Assembly (NCBI RefSeq): GCF_002575655.3
Contig: NC_053040.3
Coordinates: 352,723,267 to 352,787,266, forward strand
DNA: 64,000 nucleotides
Direction: 5' to 3'
Origin: Aegilops tauschii subsp. strangulata
Lineage: Eukaryota > Streptophyta > Magnoliopsida > Poales > Poaceae
The translations under genes and the position numbers were made by a program. The notes under the pieces are model-generated. The model had not been told where the DNA came from and did not search any database. It saw only the letters and a list, made by a program, of their open reading frames with translations. This document shows, piece after piece, positions 54,610 to 64,000 of the stretch; position 1 is the stretch's first letter; the number at the start of each line of letters is the position of its first letter.

Positions 54610-55578
54610 ATGTTTTGCTTGTGAGATAATTTTAGTCAACGGGTCTATCACATTCAGATCCGTAAGTATTTTGCAAATTTCTATGTCTACAATGCTCTGC
54701 ATGGAGCTACTCTAGCTAATTGCTCCCACTTTCAATATGTATCTAGACCGAGACTTAGAGTCATCTAGATTAGTGTCAAAACTTGCATCGATGTAACCCT
54801 TTACGGCGAGCCTTTTGTCACTTCCATAATCGAGAAACATATCCTTATTCCAGTAAGGATAATTTTGACCGCTGTCCAGTGATCTACTCCTAGATCACTA
54901 TTGTACTCCCTTGCCAAAATCAGTGTAGGGTATACAATAGATCTGGTACACAGCATGGCATACTTTATAGAACCTATGGCCGAGGCATAGGTAATGACTT
55001 TTATTCTTTTTCTATCTTCTGCCGTGGTCGGGTTTTGAGTCTTACTCAATTTCACACCTTGTAACACAGGCAAGAAACTCTTTCTTTGACTGTTCTATTT
55101 TGAACCACTTCAAAATCTTGTTAAGGTATGTACTCATTGAAAAAACTTATCAAGCATCTTGATTTATCTCTATAGATCTTGATGCTCAATATGTAAGCAG
55201 CTTCACCGAGGTCTTTCTTTGAAAAACTCCTTTATGCTTTGCAGAATAATTCTACATTATTTCCGATCAACAATATGTCACTTACATATACTTATCAGAA
55301 ATGTTGTAGTGCTCCCACTCACTTTCTTGCAAATACAGGCTTCACCGCAAGTCTGTATAAAACTATATCCTTTGATCAACTTATCAAAGCGTATATTCCT
55401 ACTCCGAGATGCTTGCACCAGTCCATAGATGGATCGCTGGAGCTTGCATATTTTGTTAGCACCTTTAGGATTGACAAAACCTTCTGGTTGCATCATATAC
55501 AACTCTTTCTTTAATAAATCCATTAAGGAATGCAGTTTTGTTTTTCCATTTGCCAGATTTCATAAAATGCGATAATTG
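54610..55578 (-). pseudogene. RT C-terminal part and RNase H remnant of the degraded copia element
   Basis: Several frames carry RT remains: KKELYMMQPEGF, then CKLQRSIYGLVQASRS (55278-55523), then TYASAIGSIKYAMLCTRS (54801-55073). The catalytic box reads YVSD (near 55278, plus strand ACTTACAT) instead of YVDD, so the first catalytic aspartate of the pair is lost. Between about 54690 and 54715 the sequence jumps from the segment before the RNase H AEY motif to the tail of the polyprotein. The RNase H catalytic centre is therefore deleted. Confidence 0.85.
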
Positions 55579-57154
55579 CTAACATGGTTCGGACAGACTT
55601 AAGCATCGCTGCGAGTGAGAAAATCTCATCGTAGTCAACACCTTGAACTTTGTCAAAAACCTTTTTCCGACAAGTCTAGCTTTGTAGATAGTGACACTAC
55701 TATCAGCATCCGTCTTCCTCTTGAAGATCCATTTATTTTCAATGGCTTGCCGATCATTGGGCAAGTCAACCAAAGTCCATACTTTGTTCTCATACATGGA
55801 TCCCATCTCAGATTTCATGGCCTCAAGCCATTTTGCGGAATCTGGGCTCACCATCGCTTCTTCATAGTTCGTAGGTTCGTCATGGTCTAGTAACATAACT
55901 TCCAGAACAGGATTACCGTACCACTCTGGTGCGGATCTTACTCTGGTTGATCTACGAGGTTCAGTAATAACTTGATCTGAAGTTTCATGATCATCATCAT
56001 TAACTTCCTCACTAATTGGTGTAGGTGTCTCAGAAACTGGTTTCTGTGATGAACTACTTTCCAATAAGGGAGCAGGTATAGTTACCTCATCAAGTTCTAC
56101 TTTCCTCCCACTCACTTCTTTCGAGAGAAACTCCTTCTCTAGAAAGGATCCATTCTTAGCAACGAATGTCTTGCCTTCGGATCTGTGATAGAAGGTGTAC
56201 CCAACTTTCTCCTTTGGGTATCCTATGAAGACACATTTCTCCGATTTGGGTTTGAGCTTATCAGGATGAAACTTTTTCACATAAGCATCGCAACCCCAAA
56301 CTTTAAGAAACGACAACTTTGGTTTCTTGCTAAACCTCAGTTCATAAGGCGTCGTCTCAACGGATTTTGATGGTGCCCTATTTAACGTGAATGTAGCTGT
56401 CTCTAATGCATAACCCCAAAACGATAGTGGTAAATTGGTAAGAGACATCATAGATTGCACTATATCCAATAAAGTACGGTTATGACGTTCGGACACACCA
56501 TTATGCTGTGGTGTTCCAGGTGGCGTGAGTAGTGAAACTATTTCTCATTGTTTTAACTGAAGGCCAAACTCGTAACTCAAATATTTTACCTCTGCGATCA
56601 TATCGTAGAAACTTTTATTTTTGTTACGATGATTCTCCACTTCACTCTGAAATTCTTTGAACTTTTCAAATGTTTCAGACTTTGTGTTTCATCAAGTAGA
56701 TATACCTATATCTGCTCAAATCATCTGTGAAGGTCAGAAAATAATGATACCTGCTACGAGCCTTAGTATTCATCGGACCACATACATCTGTATGTATGAT
56801 TTTCAACAAATCTGTTGCTCTCTCCATAGTTCCGGAGAACGGCGTTTCAGTCATCTTGCCCATGAGGCACGGTTTGGAAGCATCAAGTGATTCATAATCA
56901 AGTGATTCCAAAATCCCATCAGTATGGAGTTTCTTCATGCGCTTTACACCAATATGAAAAACGGCAGTGCCACAAATAAGTTGCACTATCATTATTAACT
57001 TTGCATCTTTTGGCTTCAATATTATGAATATGTGTATCACTACGATCGAGATCCAACAAACCATTTTCGTTGGTGTGTATGACCATAGAAGGTTTTTATT
57101 CATGTAAACAGAACAACAATTGTTCTCTAATTTAAATGAATAACCGTATTGCAA
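55579..57154 (-). pseudogene. Integrase and N-terminal RT of the degraded copia element
   Basis: Two main open stretches, 56675-57154 and 55579-56496. They contain the zinc domain remnant (AVFHIGVKRMKKLHTDG ... CLMGKMTE), DVCGPMNTK, the region after the catalytic glutamate (MSERHNRTLLDIVQSMMSLT), the KKPKLSFLKVWGCDAYVKKF motif and the beginning of RT (ENKWIFKRKTDA, KARLVGKRF). Stops and shifts separate the pieces, for example around 56500-56670 where the second aspartate motif should be. Confidence 0.87.
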
Positions 57155-57300
57155 TAAACATGATCAAATCATATTCATGCTCAACGCAAACACCAAATAA
57201 CACTTATTTAGTTTCAACACTGATCCCGAAAGTACAGGGAGTGTGCGATGATGATCATATCAATCTTTGGAACTACTTCCAACACACATCGTCACCTCGC

Positions 57301-57592
57301 CTTTTACTAGTCTCTGTTTATTCTACAACTCCCGTTTTCGAGTTACTATTCTTTAGCAACTGAACTAGTATCAATTACCGAGGGGTTGCTATAAACACTA
57401 GTAAAGTACACATCAATAATCTGTATATCAAATATACCTTTGTTCACTTTTACTAGTCTCTGTTTATTCTGCAACTCCCGTTTCGAGTTACTACTCTTAG
57501 CAACTGAACCAGTATCAATTACCGAGGGGTTGCTATAAACACTAGTAAAGTACACATCAATAATCTGTATATCAAATATACCTTTGTTCACT
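57301..57592 (-). repeat. Internal tandem duplication (about 146 bp) in the protease region
   Basis: 57301-57446 and 57447-57592 are near-identical direct copies. In translation the segment NKGIFDIQIIDVYFTSVYSN occurs twice and ends each time near the protease DTG/DTS motif. The two copies differ by a few substitutions and short indels. Confidence 0.85.
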
Positions 57593-58375
57593 TTGCCATC
57601 CTTCTTATCCACCAAATAGTTGGGGTAGTTCCGCTTCCAGTGACCAGTCCCTTTGCAGTAGAAGCACTTAGTCTCAGGCTTAGGACCAGACTTAGGCTTC
57701 TTCACTTGAGCAGCAACTTGCTTGACGTTCTTCTTGAAGTTCCCCTTCTTCCCTTTGCCCTTTTCTTGAAACTAGTGGTCTCGTCAACCATCAACACTTG
57801 ATGTTTTTCTTGATTTCTACCTTCGTCGATTTCAGCATCACGAAGAGCTCGGGAATTACTTTCGTCATCCCTTGCATACTATAGTTCATCACGAAGTTCT
57901 GCTAACTTGGTGATGGTGACTAGAGAATTCTGTCAATCACTATTTTATCTGGAAGATTAACTCCCAGTTGATTCAAGCGATTGTAGTACCCAGACAATCT
58001 GAGCACATGCTCACTAGTTGAGCGATTCTCCTCCATCTTTTAGCTATAGAACTTGTTGGAGACTTCATATCTCTCAACTCGGGTATTTGCTTGAAATATT
58101 AACTTCAACTCCTGGAACATCTCATATGGTCCATGACGTTCAAAACGTCTTTGAAGTCCCGATTCTAAGCCGTTAAGCATGGTGCACTAAACTATCAAGT
58201 AGTCATCATATTGAGCTAGCCAAACGTTCATAACGTCTGCATCTGCTCCTGCAATAGGTCTGTCACCTAGCGGTGCATCAAGGACATAATTTTTCTGTGC
58301 AGCAATGAGGATAATCCTCAGATCACGGATCCAATCCGCATTTTGCTACTAACATCTTTCAACATAATTTTCTCT
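57593..58375 (-). pseudogene. Gag of the degraded copia element
   Basis: The minus strand shows gag sequence homologous to that at 25945-26769. Examples are the RIILI / KNYVLDAPLGD region near 58270-58320, the motif near 58100 (HGPYEMFQELK) and the zinc knuckle CFYCKGTGHWKRN at about 57650. Several in-frame stops and shifts are present (for example near 58180, 58040 and 57930). The original start codon near 58390 is no longer clear. Confidence 0.8.
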
Positions 58376-59667
58376 AGGAACATATCAAAAATAAAACAGG
58401 GAAGCAACAACGCGAGCTATTGATCTACAACATAATTTGCAAAATACTATCAGGACTAAGTTCATGATAAATTCAAGTTCAATTAATCATATTACTTAAG
58501 AACTCCCACTTAGATAGACATCCCTCTAATCCTCTAAGTGATCACGTGATCCATATCAACTAAACCATGTCCGATCATCACGTGAGATGGAGTAGTTTCA
58601 ACGGTGAACATCAATATGTTGATCATATCTACTATATGATTCACGCTCGACCTTTCGGTCTCCGTGTTCCGAGGCCATATCTATTATATGCTAGGCTCGT
58701 CAAGTGTAAGCTGAGTATTCCGCGTGTGCAACTGTTTTGCACCCGTTGTATTTGAACGTAGAGCCTATCACACCCGATCATCACGTGGTGTCTCAGCACG
58801 AAGAACTTTCGCAACGGTGCATACTCAGGGAGAACACTTATACTTTGATAATTTAGTGAAGGATCATCTTATAATGCTATCATCAAACAAAGCAAGATAA
58901 GATGCATAAAGGATTAACATCACATGCAATCAATATAAGTGATATGATATGGCCATCATCATCTTGTGCTTGTGATCTCCATCTCCAAAGCACCATGCTT
59001 GTGATCTCCATCTCCGAAGCACCGTCATGATCACCATCGTCGCGCGACACCTTGATCTCCATCGTAGCATCGTTGTCGTCTCGTCAATCTTTATGCTTCT
59101 ACGACTATCGCTACCGCTTAGTGATAAAGTAAAGCATTACATGGCGATTGCATTGCATACAATAAAACAACAACCATATGGCTCCTGCTAGTTGCCGATA
59201 ACTTGGTTACAAAACATGATCATCTCATACAACAAATTATATCACATCATGTCTTGACCATATCACATCACAACATGCCCTGCAAAAACAAGTTAGACGT
59301 CTTCTACTTTGTTGTTGCAAGTTTTACATGGCTGCTACGGGCTTAGCAAGAACCGTTCTTACCTACGCATCAAAACCACAATGATAGTTTGTCAAGTTGG
59401 TGCTGTTTTAACCTTCGCAAGGACCGGGCGTAGCCACACTCGGTTCAACTAAAGTGAGAGAGACAGACACCCGCCAGTCACCTTTAAGCAACGAGTGCTC
59501 TGAACGGTGAAACCAGTCTCGCGTAAGCGTACGCGTAATGTCGGTCCGGGCCGCTTCATCTCACAATACAGCTGAACCAAAGTATGACATGCTGGTAAGC
59601 AGTATGACTTATATCGCCCACAACTCACTTGTGTTCTACTCGTGCATAGCATCAACGCATAAAACCA
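58376..59667 (-). other. Leader of the degraded copia element
   Basis: Untranslated region between the 5' LTR and gag. It includes a direct repeat of CTTGTGATCTCCATCTCC (58966 and 58990), the counterpart of the GGAGATCATG repeats in the Angela leader. Confidence 0.7.
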
Positions 59668-59680
59668 GGCTCGGATGCCA
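59668..59680 (-). other. tRNA-Met primer binding site (mutated)
   Basis: Reads TGGCATCCGAGCC on the minus strand, the initiator-Met primer site with two changes from TGGTATCAGAGCC. It lies 1 bp from the 5' LTR. Confidence 0.8.
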
Positions 59681-59681
59681 C

Positions 59682-61402
59682 TGTTGGGGAACGTAGTAAT
59701 TTCAAAAAAAATCCTACGCACACGCAAGATCATGGTGATGCATAGCAACGAGAGGGGAGAGTGTTGTCCACGTACCCTCGTAGACCGACAGCGGAAGCGT
59801 TATCACAACGCAGTTGATGTAGTCGTACGTCTTCACGATCCGACCGATCAAGTACCGAACGCACGGCACCTCCGAGTTCTACACACGTTCAGCTCGATGA
59901 CGTCCCTCGAACTCCGATCCAGCCGAGTGTTGAGGGAGAGTTTCGTCAGCACGACGGCGTGGTGACGATGATGATGTTCCACCGACGCAGGGCTTCGCCT
60001 AAGCTCCGCAACGGTATTATCGAGGTGTAATATGGTGGAGGGGGGCACCGCACACGGCTAAGAGATCTCAAGCATCAATTGTTGTGCCTCTGGGGTGCCC
60101 CCCTGCCCCCGTATATAAAGGAGCAAGGGAGGAGGAGGCCGGCCCTAGGAGGGGGCGCACCAAGTGTGGAGTCCTACTAGGACTCCCTAGTCCTAGTAGG
60201 ATTCCACCTCCCATATGGAATAGGAAAAGAGGAAGGGAAAAAGAGAAGGAAGGAAGGAAGGGGGCGCCCCCCTTCCCTAGTCCAATTCGGACCAGACCAA
60301 GGGGAGGGGTGCGGCCACCCTTGAGGCCCTTTTTCTTCTTTCCCGTATGGCCCAATAAGGCCCAATACGTATTCCCGTAACTCTCCGGTACTCCGAAAAA
60401 TACCCGAATCACTCGGAACCTTTCCGAAGTCCGAATATAGTCGTCCAATATATCGATCTTTACGTCTCGGCCATTTCAAGACTCCTCCTCATGTCCTTGA
60501 TCTCATCCGGGACTCCGAACTCCTTCGGTACATCAAAACTCAATAAAACTGTCATCGTAACGTTAAGCGTGCGGACCCTACGGGTTCGAGAACTATGTAG
60601 ACATGACCGAGACACGTCTCCGGTCAATAACCAATAGCGGGACCTGGATGCCCATATTGGCTCCCACATATTCTACGAAGATCTTTATCGGTCAGACCGC
60701 ATAACAACATACGTTGTTCTCTTTGTCACCGGTATGTTACTTGCCCGAGATTTGATCGTCGGTATCTCGATACCTAGTTCAATCTCGTTACCGGCAAGTC
60801 TCTTTACTCGTTCCGTAACACATCATCCCGCAACTAACTTATTAGTCACAATGCTTGCAAGGCTTATAGTGATGTGCATTACCGAGTGGGTCCAGAGATA
60901 CCTCTCCGACAATCAGAGTGACAAATCCTAATCTCGAAATACGCCAACCCAACAAGTACCTTTGGAGACACCTGTAGAGCACCTTTATAATCACCCATTT
61001 ACATTGTGACGTTTGGTAGCACACAAAGTGTTCCTCCGGTAAACGGGAGTTGCATAATCTCATAGTCATAGGAACATGTATAAGTCATGAAGAAAGCAAT
61101 AGCAACATACTAAACGATCGAGTGCTAAGCTAACGGAATGGGTCAAGTCAATCACGTCATTCTCCTAATGAGGTGATCCTGTTAATCAAATGACAACTCA
61201 TGTCTATGGCTAGGAAACATAACCATCTTTGATTAACGAGCTAGTCAAGTAGAGGCATACTAGTGACGCTCTGTTTGTCTATGTATTCACACATGTATTA
61301 TGTTTCCGGTTAATACAATTCTAGCATGAATAATAAACATTTATCATGATATAAGGAAATAAATAATAACTTTATTATTGCCTCTAGGGCATATTTCCTT
61401 CA
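59682..61402 (-). repeat. 5' LTR of the degraded copia element
   Basis: 1721 bp partner of 52697-54415. Confidence 0.96.
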
Positions 61403-61485
61403 GGTGGCACCAACAAAGGCCCAACTGTTGTGCGGGCCGTTAACAGGTCGAAATACGAAATGGGCTAGAAGTTGGCCCATGTACA

Positions 61486-63260
61486 TGTTGGGGAACATAG
61501 CAGAAATTCAAAAAAATTCCTACATGTCACCAAGATCAATCTAGGAGATGCTAGCAATGAGAGAGAGGGAGTGCATCTTCATACCCTTGAAGATCGTGAT
61601 GCGGAAGCGTTGCAAGAACGCGGTCGGTGGAGTCGTACACGAAGCGATTCAGATCGCGGACGAATCCGATCTAAGCACCGAACAACGGTGCCTCCGCGTT
61701 CAACACACATGCAGCCCGGTGACGTCTCTCGTGCCTTGATCCAGCAAGGAGAGAGGGAGAGGTTGGGGAAGACTCCGTCCAACAGCAGCACAACGGCATG
61801 GTGGTGATGGAGGAGCGTGGCACTCCAGCAGGGCTTCGCCAAGCACTGCGAGAGACGAGGAGGGAGAGGGCTAGGGCTGCGCCAAGAGAGAGGGAGACTC
61901 ATGTCTATGGCAACCCCAAAAACCCCACTATATATAGGGGAAGGGAGGAGGGTGCGCCCCCTCTAGGGTTCCCACCCCTAGGGGGGCGGCAGCCCTAGAT
62001 GGGATGGAGGGGCGGCCAAGAGGGGGAGAGAGGGGGGCGCGCCCTAGGGTGGGCCTTAGGCCCATCTGCGCCTAGGGTTTCCCCCTTTCCCCTCCAAGCT
62101 GCGCCTTGGGCCCTAGTGGGAGGCGCACCAGCCCACTCAGGGGCTGGTCCCTTCCCACTATTGGCCCATGCAAGCCTCCGGGGCTGGTGGCCCCTCCCGG
62201 TGGACCCCTGGAACCCTCCGGTGGTCCCGGTACATTACCGGTGACGCCCGAAACTCTTCCGGTGGCCAAAACCTCACTTCCTATATATTATTCTTTACCT
62301 TCGGACCATTCTGGAACTCCTCGTGACGTCCGGGATCTCATCCGGGACTCCGAACAACATTCGGTAACCATGTATATCTATTCCCTATAACGCTAGCGTC
62401 ATCGAACCTTAAGTGTGTAGACCCTACGGGTTCGGGAACCATGCAGACATGACCGAGACGTTCTCCGGCCAATAACCAACAACGGGATCTGGATACCCAT
62501 GTTGGCTCCCACATGTTCCACGATGATCTCATCGGATGAACCACGATGTCGGGGATTCAATCAATCCCGTATACAATTCCCTTTGTCAATCGGTATGTTA
62601 CTTGCCCGAGATTCGATCGTCGGTATCCCAATACCTCGTTCAATCTCGTTACCGGCAAGTCACTTTACTCGTTCCGTAATGCATGATCCCATGACTAACT
62701 ACTTAGTCACATTGAGCTCATTATGATGATGCATTACCAAGTGGGCCCAGAGATACCTCTCCGTCATACGGAGTGACAAATCCCAGTCTCGATTCGTGCC
62801 AACCCAACAGACACTTTCGGGGATACCTGTAATGCACCTTTATAGCCACCCAGTTACGTTGTGACGTTTGGTACACCCAAAACATTCCTACGGTATCCGG
62901 GAGTTGCACAATCTCATGGTCTAAGGAAACGATACTTGACATTAGAAAAGCTCTTAGCAAACGAACTACACGATCTTGTGCTATGCTTAGGATTGGGTCT
63001 TGTCCATCACATCATTCTCCTAATGATGTGATCCCGTTATCAATGACATCCAATGTCCATGGTCAGGAAACCATAACCATCTATTGATCAACGAGCTAGT
63101 CAACTAGAGGCTTACTAGGGACATGTTGTGGTCTATGTATTCACACATGTATTACGGTTTCCAGTTAATACAATTATAGCATGAACAATAGACAACTATC
63201 ATGAACAAGGAAATACAATAATAACCATTTTATTATTGCCTCTAGGGCATATTTCCAACA
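61486..63260 (-). mobile_element. Solo LTR, Angela type
   Basis: Reads TGTTGGAAATATGCCC ... CCCCAACA on the minus strand, 1775 bp. It is closely related to the Angela LTRs at 22955 and 29952, with no internal region beside it. The flanks are GTACA and GTAAG, which match only at the first three bases. Solo LTRs normally arise by recombination between the two LTRs of one element. Confidence 0.88.
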
Positions 63261-64000
63261 GTAAGAATGCGCCAAGGAAAGGCCGAAAGTCACAACGGCC
63301 TAGAAGTTGGCCCTACTACAGAATGCGCCGAGAAAAGGCCGAAAGAAATACCGGTGGCATATTGGTCCATATCTATAATGGGATGCTAACAGGCCGAAAG
63401 AAGGTCAGGCCGTAATTGAGCCCAAAGACGTAGTGGGCCATTGATGGGCTGGAACTGATGATGGGCTAGAAGTTGTCAAATCTAAAATGGGGCTTTGATG
63501 GGCTAATTCTGTGTAGCTCGTATGGGTCGTGGTTGTGAATGGGCCTGGCGCAAGTAGGCCGCTAATGGGCCGGTCCGCTTATTTTGACTCGCCTGGCCTT
63601 TTAACCTGAATGGGCCACTGTTGGACCGTGCCACATGTTGACTTATCATAGGCGTGTCCTGTCCATTGGCTGGATGACATCTGTCCCAAGGCTGTGTTGA
63701 CACGTCGATCCTCCGGCGAATCAGAATTTTACACATGGAAAATCCCCATTGGTCAGGGCTATTAACGGGTTATCAGATCCAAACCGGAACCCGATAGCTT
63801 AGCGGTGACCCGTTACGATGGATACCACGTGTCGGTTACCCTTGACGAAAGCACTTCTATGATGCGCCATTTATCGTCATGGAAATGGACACTTCCATGA
63901 TGATAATTTTGGTATTGTCATGGAACACTTCTACAATAACACAGGTATGACTATCTTGATTCTGTCATAAAATCGTCATGCATGTACATGCATGACAGAA
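63261..64000. other. Right-edge DNA-transposon-like sequence
   Basis: Continuation of the GGCCGAAA-rich arm. It passes into short repeats CTTCTATGA, CTTCCATGA and CATGGAACACTTCTA and ends in a palindrome (63975-63996). No gene seen. Confidence 0.5.
63975..63996. repeat. Perfect 22-bp palindrome
   Basis: GTCATGCATGT joined to its exact reverse complement, itself framed by TTCTGTCAT (63959-63967) and ATGACAGAA (63992-64000). Confidence 0.85.

Larger units (their letters stand above)
52697..61402 (-). mobile_element. Degraded Angela/BARE1-type copia element
   Basis: An 8.7 kb minus-strand element with 1.72 kb LTRs and a perfect GGTGG target duplication (52692-52696 and 61403-61407). LTR ends read TGAAGGAAATATGCCC on the minus strand, related to but distinct from the Angela-type LTRs at 22955. 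Gag, protease, integrase and RT are recognisable but broken by many stops and frameshifts. Most of RNase H is deleted. The coding region is much more decayed than the close LTR pair would suggest, so the element may have been defective already when it was copied. Confidence 0.94.
52311..64000. mobile_element. DNA-transposon-like arm, interrupted by copia insertions, running off the window
   Basis: The pieces 52311-52696, 61403-61485 and 63261-64000 read as one sequence once the LTR insertions are removed. They carry many GGCCGAAA/AGGCCGAAAG and GGGCTAGAAGTTGGCCC motifs and later CTTCTATGA/CTTCCATGA/TGTCATGGAA subterminal-type repeats, as in large CACTA or Mutator-like elements of wheat. No transposase is visible and the outer terminus is beyond position 64000, so the class is undecided. 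Confidence 0.45.

Overview
This window is nuclear DNA from a large-genome grass, most likely a Triticeae species (wheat, Aegilops, barley or a relative). The reasons are LTR sequences beginning TGTTGGAAATATGCCCTAG (Angela/BARE1/WIS type), Athila-lineage Ty3/gypsy elements with an Asp-tRNA primer site, Thalos-type Stowaway MITEs, and very low gene density. Most of the 64 kb consists of five LTR retrotransposons and one solo LTR. The host sequence lies in short islands between and beneath them.

Layout, left to right. Positions 1-3267 are host/intergenic DNA with small MITE-like repeats and a broken intronless gene on the minus strand (2183-2751) that keeps a TATA box. Positions 3268-13491 are a full-length Athila-like element on the minus strand (gag, protease, RT, RNase H, integrase and a coiled-coil accessory ORF, all decayed), flanked by CTCCT/CTCCT. 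It sits just upstream of a short host ORF (13597-13950). Positions 14177-14444 hold two organelle-like fragments, one like mitochondrial atp4 and one like plastid atpA. Positions 14900-17246 hold a tRNA-derived SINE candidate, TG/AG satellites and AT-rich DNA.

Positions 17639-37595 are a minus-strand element with 3.4-3.7 kb LTRs and no recognisable coding capacity (LARD-like). An 8.7 kb plus-strand Angela-type copia element (22955-31652, flanked by ATAAT) is nested inside it. Positions 38774-48323 are a second, non-autonomous Athila-like element on the minus strand. It has gag-protease and an intact 346-aa accessory ORF, lacks RT and integrase, and is flanked by GAACA. Positions 52697-61402 are a degraded minus-strand copia element (flanked by GGTGG), and 61486-63260 are a solo LTR. 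These last two lie in a DNA-transposon-like arm with repeated GGCCGAAA motifs.

The most interesting part is under the retrotransposons. Several exon-like segments (38018-38042, 38121-38206, 38706-38773 joined to 48329-48373, 50534-50634, 51743-52047) have consensus splice sites, and the first three keep reading frame across the junctions. They form a small, unrecognised host gene or pseudogene. It is preceded by a 35-bp minisatellite cut by the LARD-like element. The Athila-like element lies inside one exon, and removing it together with one target-site copy keeps that exon open. A paralogous exon of the same phase class lies in a partial tandem duplication downstream. No CRISPR, operon or prokaryotic features are present. 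All assignments were made by eye, without database searches.
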